Shown: positions 14,701 to 29,500, counted from the first letter of the stretch. The stretch is DNA of 64,000 nt from Datnioides undecimradiatus (GCA_008933995.1 WARS01000014.1:1225192-1289191); one strand, 5' to 3'. Program-made: numbers and translations. The notes: generated from the sequence alone by a model not told the origin.

Positions 14701-17700
14701 TTTGTGCCTTTGAACTGCTTGCTGCTTTGCAGAGGAGGTTCAATGACTTCTTGGCTGTTTTTATTGAGGTAAACAAAGTGGACAACTTCAACTGCTATTT
14801 CATAGGAACTTCAAACTGCCTGTTGGATTATCTCATTACCGCAAACACACGGAGACATGGTAGATGTAGGGCTGAGTGTAGATTATTCCAGCTGGACCAA
14901 ATCCACCCACACTCTATCATGTTGGACACCACACTCTAAATCTTACAATAATTATAAACCTACACACCTGGAAACATCTCGATATCTGAGTCATATGTGT
15001 GCACGCAAACACACACGCACAGTTAAATGGGGCAGGATATACATTTAATTCTTTTGTCCTTTTCCTTTTTTTCTTATCTTAAATTTTTCAATAATTGCAG
15101 CTATTTCTCTCTGGTTTACAAGCTTGTGCTGTTCTCACTTACCTCCCCAAATCAACTCAACTGTTTTTTCAAAGATAAAATCATTTTTATTGTTTCCTTG
15201 GAAATATATGGAGACAAGGCTCAACTATTAATAAAATACTCAGACATAACAGTCAGTTTATGATATTTTGGTGGGGGAAGATAGCTTCATCTGTGAATTT
15301 AAACCAAAGTGTCTTCATGGTGTCTCGATCCTCACCAAACAACAATGGAATAGTTGTACATTTGTGGAGACACACTCCCTTGCTCAGAGTTAGAGTCAGA
15401 TTCATACCATTTTAATGACTGTATGTCAATTGTGAAGTTAGAGAATGGTAGTTGAGCTCAGCTTAAAGCCTGAAAACATGAAAACAGAAAGTCTGTCAAC
15501 TGTCTATCAGCCACTCTAAAGCTAAATAATCCATTACATCTTGATTGTTTAATCTGTTCAAAAATGATTTTCTGGGGTCATGTGTCAGACTACAGTGCCC
15601 AGCTAAGATAACGGTTTTCCTGGCTAAAACCTAATAAGCATATTTCCCAAAATCACAAAGTATTCAGTGGTTCTGTGTCAACATGGCTCTCATAACTTCG
15701 CACTTGTGTCTTTTCATAATTTTTCTTTATCTCTCTTTGACAGGGTCCACTTGGCTTAGATGGGAAACCTGTGAGTATCCCCATAGTCGAATACATAAAG
15801 CATACTTTAAGCGACTGACAATAGTTTAATTTTAATCTCTTTTCTTCTCTCAGGGTTTACCAGGTCTCAAAGGAAGCCAGGTACACCATCACACACTTGT
15901 TGTCTTGTTTTGGTTTTCTGGTAACACACATCACTTACATTGAATTCATACTCAAAGATTTCTAACTATGAATCCAGGTGGGTATTTGGCCTGTAAGACA
16001 GGTGATGCTTTGCCAAACTTCATCAATCATTTTTACTGTTCCTCAGGGAATGTCGCAAGCAAGTAGAAAGCCCACGGTAGCCATCTTGTTTCTTGTTCCA
16101 CCTCTTAAGTCATCCCAGAGCTCACAGCCACTGGGGAGTCATGGCTCAGCTGAAACGAGCGCTGAAATCCCCTTTGCACTTCACCCCTGAGTCTCATCCA
16201 TCACCCTTCCCCTGAAACCCCTCTGCACTTCCAGACACACCCAGGTGTAGCGTGGAAACAGGCGAAGCAGAGCAAATGGGTTACACACCAGTGGGAAAAG
16301 TGGGAGAGAGAATAGAGTTTATAACCTCTACACAGGCTCTTTAAAAAGTCATTATAGTGCCCTGTAGCCCCCCACCCCTTTCTCTTTTGCCCACAAGAGG
16401 AACGAGTCATCTGCTGAAATGTAAACCCCTCACAGCATAATGAGAGCTGTTTGAATAGCTCCTCTCCAAACACCATTAAGCTGTTGTGTCCTACAAAAGG
16501 AGATCTCAGGCTGGTTCTGTCTTTTAAGACAACTCTCCCCATCACAGAGGCTGTGCTGTAAAACCCCAGCAGGTGTGACACAGATCTCAGAGTCACTTTA
16601 GTACTCTTGAGATGTGGTGGAGTTGTGAAAACAGGAGAATAAAGGACAAAAGCAGTAGATTGTTTTATTGATAGATGACAAACAAGGAAGACAAACGACA
16701 CATACATAAAATCTAAGATGAGAACAAAGTTATACATGCTTTGTGAACCATCAAACCAACCATGAACAAAAAACGTTTTTGACAGAACATGCAGCTCTAC
16801 ACCTTCAATCAGAACAAAAACTGTTAATATAGCTTAAGTAATACAATTTGTTGTTTTTATTTGAAGAGTAACAATGTAAATAGCTAAATATTACAGCAAA
16901 ATATATGTTTTTACATTTTGACTAGAGTTTAATATAAAGTGAGTTTGGTTAAAACAGTGTTTGGCTAAAGAGCATGACGTCGCTCTGACAGTTCAACTAG
17001 GGATATAAAGAGAAAGAGTGAGGATAAAGTGAACCTAAAAGCTTTCAAAAACGCACCAATGATAATAAAACCCTATACCAGAGTAGCAGAGGGTGTGTTG
17101 AATTAAACCTTCCTCCTCCAGTGCAGGAGATAAGCTGCTGCCTGTCATCATGTGGCCAGTCACATTAACAAACTGCTTATCCTCTGCGCCAGACCCCGTA
17201 TTGAGCTCCGTACTCCTGAACACAATTAGAGCTCCAGTGCAAAGAAAATATCTGCCAGACAGAGAAGACGTGAGGAAAGGGGGAACAAATTAGAGAAAAA
17301 GGCTTCAAGGCAGATCGCATGGCAGATTTTAGAGACTGGAGGAGCAGGATAAAAGCAGAAGGAGTGTGTGAAATACAGTTTGGGATGAGTGAAAAGAATA
17401 GAGACATGACAAAGTTTAGGATGAAGAGTGACTGCGCCACAAGAGGTAAGATCTCGCCACTGTGGTCACTTATGGAGAGACAGAGGCTGAGATCAGAGAC
17501 AGCTGGTGGCAGGTCTCCATGTAGTCCTCTCGCCTGTCTCTCTGTCACAGTCACAGAGGGTCTGCTAGTCAGCCTGTGGTTTGTGGTGGGGTCCCTGTGC
17601 CACAAAGACAGACAGACAGACAGAGAGATGGACAAGGGCACTACATAGCCCAGGACTGGCAGGGATTAGCTCATCTGTGTGCCTGGTCTTCATAAGACAG

Positions 17701-20700
17701 CGTCAAACTGTCCAACGACAGTGTGTCAGTGTCTCACATAGTATACATGAATGCATATGCCTGTGTTTTTACTTAGTCTTTCTAGCATTCCACGTCCAAA
17801 TCATCTCCCTCTGAGAGGAAGACTGATGGAGGAACAAAGGACCATGTTCTCCTTTCAGTTTTATCTCCCTGCAAAACAGCTTTTATCTGCCAAAGAGAAA
17901 CCTTAAAAGGGATTCTCACTGCAAGCTGAGGTCACTTACAGGTCTTCTTATTGTGAAACAGACAGAGGTGGCTTCTGATTGAGCAGTCTCGATGGCACAA
18001 CTGCGTGAAGCGGTATTGCTGCCTGGCCTTGCGATTTGATTGAATGTTCCCTCATAGAGGCCAGTTGAAGATGTAATGTGCTGTGATATATGTAGCTCAT
18101 ATGATAACTGATTTATCTTGACCAACTGTCTCTGATTATCTGCTCTCTCCTGCAGGGCCCGCCCGGACCCAAGGGAGAAAAGGTAGGCTATGCTTCAAAA
18201 TGGATTTCAACAACTCTGCAAGACAAGTCAATGTTTGGATGTATTTCTCACTCATTTACAGGCTTCAGAGAGAGACACTGATACGAGCACACACACTTAC
18301 ACACAAGTTCACAGGTGTTCTGTCCATCGCCCTCCCACGTTCACGTTTTCACTGTGTGCCCATCAAACGAGCCATAGATTACATGTAGTTATGTAGGAGC
18401 TCATATGTCTCGGCTCATTCTCACGTCAAGGCTCTAAACAGGTTTACAGGCCTTCCGCAGGACTCGATGATAGCCAGATGTTTTCCTGCTCTGTGAACCT
18501 CCGCTCAGCCTGAGATGTTAGCGACCGTATTGTAAGAGGTTCAGGAGCTGGCAGAGCAGGCTTACGCATGTGGTCACTTGTGTGTATGTACTGGTGGGTA
18601 ACTTTATGTGTGTACGCTTTTATGCACTCAAGCGAAAATTGTCCAGATAAGCGCAACCGCAAGAACGACGCGGCTGCTGTAAACAGCATCTGTCAGAGCA
18701 GGCTTCAGTCTGACGAGCAGGGATTGCAAATGACGGATGGTGCTGAGGTTTGGAAAATTGGCTCCCGTCATGTAATCATGCTAGCTCTGTGATGAGACCA
18801 TGAACTCAAAATCCTCATCAATGAAGCAAAAGTCCACAGCACGTGGGCTCCCGCTCCAGCTGAGCCTATCGTGTCCCATCAGATGATTCCAATTGTGGCC
18901 TATCAGATGCTTTATGCAGTAAACGTCGACATCCTGAGCTGGTTCGGGAACACATGACCTTTTGAGCTGCTTCCTTCCCATACACACACATTAGTTTTTC
19001 AAGCCTGTCTGTCAGAGCTGCTCTACAGTAGCAGTCTTCATTCGCATGCCTCGTCCTGTGTACACAGTGGGAATAATTGCTGACAACTGTTATTTTCCTG
19101 TTATTCTCGCAGGGTGACCAAGGAGACATTGGGCCAAGGGTAAGTCATGTTTTCTGTTTTTGTCTGAGAAGGTGAAACGAGATGTGTTGACTGCATTTTA
19201 GAAGCTATTTTGTCACTGCAACCGACCTGTTTGATTGTCCAGCAGATCTTTGCTTTTCATTTAGAAGCTTCCATTTCAATCTATTGTGCGGTTTTTCACC
19301 CTCTTTCTCTTGTTTTTTTCTTTTTCTGTCTTTGCCAGTCTTCTTTTAATTTGCACTTTCTACTTCAGTCACTTTAAGAAGTGAAAATTTGAAAATCAGT
19401 TGTTCATCCAGAGGAATTTAATGAACAAAATCAGGTTCCCGAATGAGAAAAATACTTCTAAAGAAAAGTCTCCCATATCCCAGAGACACTCTTTTGCTAA
19501 TATTTATGAGAAAAGATTGATATGACTCCGATGTCTAACCATGAAGCTACAGCCCACATCCATGAATTAATCTGCACATGTACATGCACACACAAAAAAA
19601 AATGATGCTCTATTTCATTTCGATGTGCAACTGAAACTGAAAAGTATCTCAGGCCTACAGGAGGAAACCTACACCAGCACAGGGAACACATACCACAGAC
19701 TCAAACTCAGACCAGCTAGACCATCACAAATTGGAAATCAGGAAGACAGGAATTGTCTGTTTTAGGTGCTTTTATAACATCTGAAAAACTACTCATCATT
19801 TCCTTGTTATCGCACAGGGCGAACGGTGTACATGTGCAAACAAATGTGAAAACACTTCTGGTCACAAGTTTTGCCAAGTTCTGGTCTGTCTGCATAACTT
19901 TCAGCACTCAAGTCACGTCTTTTAATGATTCAAAAGAAAAGTGTGTTTACCCTGCGCGGCTTCCCCAGCAACTGCACCAACAACAGAGTCCGGCTCCTGT
20001 GATGAGGTTTGAGTTGCCCACATCGCCAAAGCCAGAGATGAATGATGATATTAAAGAACGATGGAAATACTTAAACCTCACCATCAAAACCCACTGGTTG
20101 GGGCAGAGCGCCAAAGCTGCCGCTGAGTCTCAACCAAACTGTGTTTTTTTAATATTACGGAGTAACTTCGCTCTGCATCTGGTCCATGTTGTCAGTGTTG
20201 TCTTTTCATGTGATATCATTCCACCCACCATGGGATCTATATAATTATCTCCCATTTTATTCACTGTGGTTTTAAAATAACCCCCCTGTGCTTTACATGG
20301 TAAACAGTTTGGATTCTTTGAAGAAGTCGTGTACTCCATGAATCCTGAATGTTTTTCTGGTTTTATTATGTTGAAAATATATTATCATGTCGAGGTCCCA
20401 CTTCTTCACATACAAAGTGGCAAGCTCCTGAGGTAATCTCTGATCGTTTTGTTTGGAACTTTTCTTTGCTTCCCCAAAGATGGTAATTGTAGGAACATTG
20501 TACAGATGTGAAATGACTGGTCGCTTAATTGATAAGTCACAAAATCTAATAATTTTATCAAAATAATTTTGATAAAATATGATTTTTATGCCATTTTAAG
20601 CAAACATGACAGAAATTCTGTGGTTGTGGATAAAACAAGCATTTTAGAGACCATTTTAATAATTCGTTCAAAACAGAAACAAAACTGTTTGCCACATTGG

Positions 20701-23700
20701 CAGTTCTGGTGTTATTTGCACCATAACTCTACTTAAACTTTTATAATACTCACAAAATTCTGTTTCTCTCGACATCCTTTTTTTTAGCCACTTGCTGCTT
20801 GACTTGATCATCACCACCATTCTTTATCAATTATCCAACAAAATGAAAGCTTTGAAATAATAATTAGAAATATATGTGTAGTTACAAATCTTCTGAGAGT
20901 TGGAGCCTGACAGTATTGACGTGGCAGTGTAAGAGTACTGGAGTGAGACTAAAAGGCTATTGTTTTATAGCAGAGCACAAATGGAGTGTAAATTTGACAA
21001 GGCTGCCTAGCGGAACAATATTTATGATGCGGCTCTGAAACATTACAGGAATTCCTGATTCCTATCAAGGCGTACGCCATTTGATTTCCCAATGTATCCC
21101 TTCAGGTTTTGAAGAAATAGTTTGTGCAAGAATTAAATCTTTTTGGCATTCAGCATTACAAATGTCTTCCAAATGGTAAATATTACACTTGGACAAGGCT
21201 TCTGGAGCTTGGATGTCCTTGGAGAAGTCTGCAGCCGAAAAAGCCTCAGCGTATCACTTAGAGACACAAGCTTGATTCAAAACAAACCCTGCAGCTCCTA
21301 AAACTACTGTAGTTGTGAATGAGGTTTGGCACCGGTGTGCATTTTCATAGACAGAGCCAGATAGGTTAACAAGTGAAAAATGTTGATCTCTGAATGTTTA
21401 AAACATGACTTTTTTAACAGCCATGAATCAAAACTCTCAAAGTCCACTGAGCAGATAAAATGTGGTGCAGTCGGAGCACATAATGGGTACATAAAGTCCA
21501 TCATCACCTCGCCCTGATCTCAACATTGTACACTGGTTCACCTCTGATCTCTACTAGAGGATGACAAAGTACACGTGGAAACAGGAAGTAGCCATGAATC
21601 TCTGTCAACCCTCCTGACTTCTTTCCGATCCATCAATTTCAGTGCCTTTGTCAGGCTGAATCTGGCCCAAGAGCAGACTACAAATACAGGATAACAGGGG
21701 TATTAAAACACAATCAGATGTTTTAAATTCACCAAAAATGGATGTCACAAAAAGTCGTGTACAGTGTTGCATCTTTCTCCAAATCAACTTTCAGTAATAG
21801 GCATAAAGCTGGTGACCATTTTTTCCCAGCTTCCATACTGTCAAATCCATACAGAGGATGTTGGCACTGTGGCTATGTTGAAAGACAAGCCATGATGGGA
21901 GTTTCATCCCCAGCCAAAGCCTCCTGTTGCCTCCCCCGGAGCAGCTACAAAAAGGCCACGGTTAAATGGGGCTCCGTGGGTGAATGGCTGTTTGTCTTAG
22001 TATCAGCCTAAGGTCTGATGAGAACGTGGTAAAGGGGAAACCCACTGTGAAACGGCCTATTCTCTTATGAGATGTTTAAGGAGCATATGTGTATGTGGTC
22101 TCCATGGTGGGGACGGTGTGAATGAGTGAATGTGACAGTGGGGAGAGGGGAGTGTATAGGCAAAGAAAGGAGGAGGAGGGGTCTGCGGTGTCGGAAAAAC
22201 CTCAGCTATCCAGCACACACCACAGCCTGTTAACGGAAACCTCATGAGTGGGCTAGCATCTCCCCTTCTTTCTCTACCTACTATGCTCTTGCTGTTCTTC
22301 CTCTCTCCTCTCTTAGATCTTCACTCCCTCCCTCCCTCCCTCCCATGTGTTGTTGGAGGGAGCTCAACCAGAGAAGCAGCACAGTGCTCCGAGCTCTCTG
22401 GCGGCAGACAAACTCTGCTCCTTTCAGCTTGACGGACAATCATCACAGTTACTGTCTGTCGGCTGGAAAGAGCCAAGCCACCTCTGTTTGGTTTGGTCGC
22501 AAAGGGAAGGATGGGAAGACATTAAATGGAACACACACACACACGCACACACACAAAATTAAATACATGTTTGAGTGAGAGAGTCAGGATTTAGTTTCTG
22601 AAAGAGCAAAGGAGACAGTTTCTGGGACTTTTGTGATTTAGTTCTCAGTTTTAATGAATCATATGTCTCACTACTTGCAGATGTTGTATTTTTGTTCTTC
22701 ACTTATCTTTAGCCCCTTTTCAGACACATTTGTATGCTCCAGTAAGTTGTTCACCTTTTCCATTTGTCACTTCCTCTCCTCAGGGTCCTCCTAACTACAG
22801 CACATATGCAGGTCTTCACAGTAATCAGATTCTCACCGTCAAGGTTTGTCCCTCCTGCGAACTGTTCCTCAGTCCTCCCAGCAGTCACCACTCTCTGCTG
22901 GCCTGCTGACCTGTCACTTTCCTTGCAGGCAGAGAAGCAAAACACTTATCCTTGAGCTCTTCTTCTCTTTTGGCTCTCAGCTTCAGAGGGTGCTGAACTC
23001 TCATCTCTGTTATTTTCCCACAGCATTTATTTCCTTTTTGTCAGACCCTCGCCTGGACTCTCCTTAGTCAACTATAGATTTCTGATTTTTTTTCTCTCTT
23101 TCTCTTCTCCTTCCCTTGTGTCTTTACGCTTTTCCTTGGTTTGCTGTCTTTCTGCGTTTTGCCCCCTTTTGCATCTCAGATGGTCTTCCCCAGATATGAC
23201 CATGGCTTTCTCTCTGGAGAGCAGTCCAACAGCTTTCAGAGACGCTTTCTGAAGGTAGACCACAACTAAGGCATGTGTGCACTTTTAACACTTTAACCAA
23301 CCTTTCTTACCCATGTTCCTGCATTTAACTTCTTTTTCACTTTGTTGTCTTTGTTGGTTGTGTTCTCATTTCATTTTCAATATGTTTTTTATTGTTTTCC
23401 TCAGTGTGCTGGCTTGTTTAGTTGAATTAACATGCCTTAGTAGGTGAAATTGATACTATGAAAGATCCAACGCATTAAAAAAAATTAGGACAACATCTTG
23501 AGGCACACACATTTCAAAGAGGCTAAAGAAATGTGTGTTTCTCATTAAAAAGACAATAGAAGTGCTTTGTTGGTAACAGTTTATATCAAGCCCAAGCTTA
23601 ATAGAGACATAATAATTATCAGTGCATGGATATAAGGTTTAAGTCTTTTATTTGGGGGGTCTTGGTAATATCATTTCCATGAACACCATATTGCTTGCCT

Positions 23701-26485
23701 CAACAAAGCAAACCATTATGCACCACATGTTTGTAGAGATGAGAGGGTACAGAGGAAGTGTCACCATGGGACTATAAAGACAGCACTGCACTTACTTCCC
23801 TTTCAGTGGTGAGCAAGACTTTTAGGGCATTAATGGATTCTGTTTGGCATAAACATGAGAGTGTAAGTCATCAGAAAGAGATATGTTCCCAGTTAGATGT
23901 AAATCCAGTGATGAAAAGATCTTTAATAGGAGATGAGAGCTCTGTTTGGGGGTTTTGTTAAGCATAAACAGAAAGGAAACACCTCATTTAACAGATGATG
24001 TTGTCCTCAGTTATTGTGTGTGACTGTGGATTTGTCAGCATGGGTGTATTTCACTTTGTGACTAAACATCACTACATGAGGACTGCTGATGCTGGCCAAA
24101 TGCACCCTCCACTCACTGTGTTGTCACTTTCCAGTCTATTATATGAGCTGGGACAAGTAGCAAATTAGGCCAACAAGCACTAACTCATGGTGAAAAAGTT
24201 AAAATGTTTTTTGGAATTTTTCAGAAAATCCTATGTGTGGCTATAAAAAGTATTTTTGTTTGGACAGTTTTTTAAATGACTACTTATATGTGTTTGGAGT
24301 TACTCTTTGTGATGAAGCACAGAGGATTCAGTTTTATTCTTTTAGCTTTTTGTTTTGGTTTTCTGGCCTTAATAATTTACAAGCATTGCCTGTTTTAGGT
24401 GTTTTCATGAAAAGAAATAAATATAAATGTATCTAAATCAACTATATATCATGCATGAAATGGCAGATAGACAAGGTTAGCAAGTAGCAGATGAAGCAGC
24501 AAACCATTAAAGATCCAATATTTAATTCAGAGTCAGCTGAGACTAAATACAGGGCCAAAAAAAGAATGAACATTGAACTTGGGTGGACATAAATATGAAT
24601 CCATTTAAAATGCTAATGGTGTGGTGGAGGTGTAAATAGGGAACAGTTAGCTAAACCAGTTCACAATATCAAATGAATAGGTGATAATGTTTTAGTGTTG
24701 TGCTTACAGTTTGCTTCTGCTGCCCCCAAGTGGCAGAAAATTAATTGTTTTGAGTATTTCCATATTTTTTACTTTAATATATTTTTGGTGGGTTTTTTTC
24801 ATCAGGGTGACCAAGGTCAAGCTGGACCTGCAGGTCCCCCCGGTCCCCCAGGTCCCCCTGGTCCCCGAGGCCCCCCTGGGAACACAGGAAAGGATGGGCC
24901 ACGTGGCCCTGCTGGAGAGCCGGTAAGAGCTTGTCCTCGCACATTCAGTTGCCAAATGTGCACCCAGTAGACAAAACAATGCACCCATGCACACCCCAGT
25001 TAGTGGCTGTTATTCTCCTCCTCCTCCATCATTCTCCTCCTTTTCCTCACCCTCTAACTAAGGTTACACCACAAAGAATGCAGTCACTTAAAACACCTCA
25101 GTCATCTGCCGTTAACCTAATTGTGTCGACCTGGTAGAGTTCAACCACAGGGTGTGACAGATTGCAAATTGTGTTTGTGTGTGCGTGTGTGTGAATGTGC
25201 ATTTATACACATGTATTAAAGGGGGAAAGGGTCCATGCAGTAAATTGCAGTCAACCCATATTCTCATTCTTCCGGGTTTGCCAGTGAGCTGTGGCTTACC
25301 TAAAAGCTCCCAGAATAGCAACTCTACTCCTGGCCTCATCTGTTTTGTGTAAGATGTCGGCCACAAAGCTCTCCAACACGCCCCCACTCTCCCACCCTCC
25401 TACCACGACTGTGTCACTCTGCACCCCTGAAACAGATATGGCACTGCGGCGGGTTCATGGGCAGTTTGCCGACCTCACCAAACAATAGTTGTGCTCTTTG
25501 CCTGAAGCAGTTTATGTTTCTCAAAATTAACTTTCTGCTTTCCAGAGTTTAGTTCATATCAGTGCTGTGGTTATAGGATGGGAGAGAGAGAAAACAGCTA
25601 TGAAGGTAATTTTTGTTTATCTAAGTGGAGGAATGAATGCTCTGTTACCCTCAACTGGCACAAGACAGCAAAGGGATTCAAGTGAAAAATGTTGGTTTCA
25701 GTGTGGGTGAGTTGAGGGCTTACACAGAACCGACAAAGGAGAAACCGAGCACAGCTCAGAAAATGACTAAAAACAGACTTGTTGAAGAAAAGGGGCCCGT
25801 CCTGTAACATCGTCAATTTCAAATGTATTCTCCACGTTGATTAAAAGGCACTGCAAAACCCAAAACAGCCAAACAAGGCAAAGTGGCGTGGAGCCTCTCC
25901 ATGTTGTGGGCAGATGTCAGAGTGGGCTGAACAGGAGAAAGTGAGCAAGTCTGCCAGCCTGTGTGTCCCTTGTTGTTTGTATACATAAAACTCCTGTGGT
26001 GAATGTAATACTTGAATATTTGCTCCATGTCCACATATGCATGTTTGTGAGGAAATGATTTCAAGTAAATTTAGCATTGTGTAAAACTGAAATTGCATCT
26101 GACATCTGAACTGGTCTTCATCCATCCTTTTCTGCAGTCAGGATAAAAGAAGTGCTAGAAATTATTTGCAACGGTGATTTGTTCCCTGCTGCTGTGAAGG
26201 GAAGATCAAAAGATGTGGAGGAGCTAAAAGGGGTGAGAAAAGGGGTTAAAAGGCTGCTGGAGCAACTGAGGATGGAAATAAAAGAGTACCACGTAGCAGT
26301 GGAGGAGATGGAGGTGACAGTTTGTGTGTGCCAGCAAAGAGCAAGAGGAAGACAGCCAGCTGGGGAAGATCTCAGCAGCTTCTGGCCATTGTTGTAAAAT
26401 ATGAGGAGAGCATGGAAGGCTCAATTTATATCATGCATTTATTACAGTGCACTGAGTGATCAAGTAAACACATATACTTGATAGT

Positions 26486-26542
<57 letters not shown>

Positions 26543-29500
26543 CTGTCTGTCTGTCTGTCTGTCAGAGAGAGAGAGAGAGAGATGGCAGGCTCTTGCACAA
26601 GATCCCACTAAGCTGTCTCTGCCATGGATGACTTCATAACAGATGTTTAGCTGCTCTAAGCACACATCCACCTGGCCCTCACAAACAGCCGCCATAGGTC
26701 TGTTTTCCTTAAATAAGCCAAATCACTGATGGTGGATGCCAGAAAGAGGACATGGATATAGCTGAATTCTGTCCGGGGCTTAATAGTCATCTCCTGCCAT
26801 CTGCCAAAAAAAGGATTTTTGGATACAGATTTTGTTATCCCCTCATTTCTGATGATTTCAATGATGGAAAGCATTCAGTGAGCCCTTGTGTCCCGTATCT
26901 GCAGCTGTTTAGTCCTTTGTTATAAGTCTTTAAAATAAGTGCTTGTTAAATGCCTCTGAATGGTCATGCCTTGTTGAACACTGACCTCTAGTGGCCAAAG
27001 GGGTTTAACTCTTTAATGAAAGTATACGTGAAGTTGAGACAAGTTTCTTCTTTGTCCTCCTCAGGGTTTTCCTGGTCGAGATGGTGTTGAGGTGAGTGTC
27101 TTTCAAAAAACAGTTTACACCTCAAGCAACCTGACTGTAATTCTGTTGTAGTGTTGTTATATTTCTCTTGTGATGATTTGTCTTTCTCTGGAATAGTACA
27201 ATAACCAGATCTATTCCTGCCTTAGGGGCCACAAGGATTGCCTGGGAAACCGGTAAGATCGTTAATGAATTACTGACCTCGACATAAAAAACGTAAAACT
27301 TCAAATTCTGCCTTGTGCCACAGAAGTGACATGTGACCAAAGGTTTGCATGTTTGACCATTTATTGACTGTTATAAACTTACAGGGAGAAGACGGTGAGC
27401 CTGGCTATCCAGGACCACAGGGTCCTCCAGGAGCAAAGGTCAGAAATGAGCTTTGCTCATGAGTTGTCATATCTGAGCACAGTGATTATTTTACTTTGTG
27501 TGCCTTTTCTTGCAGTGGCTTTGAATGTTAATTGTGTATTGAAACAGGGCGAGCCAGGTATGGGAGAAAAAGGAGAGAGAGGCATGGATGGATTACCAGG
27601 ATTAAAGGTATAAATAATATTAACAAAACACACATCAAAGCAATTTTCTTAGCAATAACATTATTTCTAAACTATAAAATGATGATTAATATCTGTTTTT
27701 GACAGAGTCTTGCCATAATATGTTATATCTGTGACTCACACAGGGAGACAAGGGAGAAATAGGTGAACAAGGACCACAAGGACCCATGGTATGTGTATTA
27801 CCCAATTGTTGTTAACCCTTTAAAAATGATTTTGTAGCATTTACCACTTGTATTATGTTTTCTCTCAGTTGTTAATGTATCTGTTGTTATTTTTCATCTG
27901 CCTCTGCTTCAGGGCTATCCTGGTGAAAAGGGCACTGCAGGCTCGTCAGACATCATTGACTTCAACGGGAAGCTTCTAGATGCTTTCCAGGTAAGTGATA
28001 GTAATTTGTCAATAGGGCAAAACTTATGATTGCATTACAGATTTGGCCAGGCTTTAATCCTGAAACTCATGTCAGGTATCAGGTAAGACTTAATAAGTCT
28101 AGTAAACTGAACACATTGCCCTTTCTTCCTGACAGGCCATCAACACCATCAGTGTTTCGGTAATCCGCTGCTGTTTCTGCATGGTTTTAGTGGTGTGATC
28201 AATAACTAACACCCATGAAGATGCATACACTCACACAGATTAGCATAAGCACACACCCTGTATGTATCCACACCGCATCCCACCTGCTTCAGCCAGAGGA
28301 TCTGTGTGTGTTTGTACATGCCCTCTACCCACAACTACAGACTTCAGATGTATTGGATGTCACTGTAGAGGCCACATCTAAAGAGTCTTGCTGAGTGTCC
28401 CTGGTCTACCAGGCCCTCTTGTGTATTCATTTGGGATAAAACGCACAGCCCCAGCAAATATAGTGCAGCTGTGCTGTTCTATCAGATAACATGTAGCCTA
28501 AAGAAGCATGCTTAATCATGCAGAAAAATAAACAGCCTTTGTTGCATTGTTCTGAGTGTGTTTTTAAGCTATGTACCCAGTATGCCTCACAAGATAAGTC
28601 ATAACTTGCTGCAGACAGCATGGTGTATTTTGTGTTGTTCCACATATCTCAGTGAGTGCACAAAGGGAATTCTCTGGAAAGGATGGGAACCCCTCATAGT
28701 CGTCACAGTCTCAGTTTCACATCCCTCTTCTCATACACAAAATTCTTTGACTCTACCATGTACCGTGCTACATGTTAATAATAGATGCCTATCTCTGCAG
28801 TTGAGTGTGTATTTGATTAAAAACCACTCTGCACCAGGTCCCCTTGAACCTGATCTGAAATCTCTTGCTCCTGCATGCAACTCTGTAGACAGCAGTGTGA
28901 GAGAGTTACAAAGGAGGCGGTGAAAACATGAACCTGAGATCTTATCAGAAGCTTCTTGCCAACGTGGATCAGTTGGCACCAAATCACACACAAAGTCTCA
29001 GCTAGTCATATCCACAGACCATGGGAGGGGGCTGCTCTTTGGCCACCCAGCTTGTGTCGTGAGCCATTCACTTATTTGTGTGAAAAACCTGATTGGTTTC
29101 GTTTTGTTAAAATTAAGGTGACGATGAATTTGGTTCAAAACAATGTGAAAATTTTGTTTGATTTGTTGTTGTTTATTACTATCATTCATTCATGGCTTTT
29201 TGCGTAATTATTTGCCTTCATTATCCAATGATGGAATAATTCAGATCAAAGAAATGTTTGTAAACATCTATTGGTTTCCATGGCTTGAATAGGAGACCAA
29301 CAACAAAGTTTGAAATTGGAAAAAGGGAGTGAATCAGCATGTACACCTCCGGGAGGCAACATGAGTTGCTTCTTTATGACTTCAAGATGGCTGAGGACTT
29401 CAGAGGGAGAAGTAACAAGTGTAACATTGTGAATGTAGAGATTAATGAAAAGTGATTTAAGAGGCTGTCACTCATTAACCAGCATCGAAGACAGCATGGG

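Larger units (their letters stand above)
9132..15743 (+). other. Large col23a1 intron
   Basis: 6.6-kb intron. Recognised contents: a CTCF-like site (9751-9765), GT microsatellites near 10821-10848 and 11764-11795, CA repeats near 11965-12004, a dispersed teleost repeat (about 11195-11430) and a hAT-like end (about 11463-11572). Open frames over the CA/GT repeats are repeat artefacts. Confidence 0.65.
19140..24805 (+). other. Large col23a1 intron with two candidate exons
   Basis: 5.7-kb intron. Its distinctive content is the pair of open, spliceable segments at 22784-22843 and 23180-23254 (listed separately) and a CTCF-like site 72 bp before the next exon. A short CA tract sits at about 22530-22556. 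Confidence 0.6.
24923..27064 (+). other. col23a1 intron
   Basis: Non-coding. It carries a compound microsatellite (26489-26582) and a CTCF-like site (26980-26994). No extra exon is supported. Confidence 0.65.

Noticed and set aside
16047-16076. Gly-starting 10-codon stretch [10 protein letters not shown] between an AG and a GT
   Set aside because: Acceptor is acceptable but the donor GTAGCC is weak, there is no Gly-X-Y, and no companion feature supports it; likely chance.
22926-22956. Another AG-bounded segment between the two candidate col23a1 exons
   Set aside because: It meets a stop codon in the required phase.
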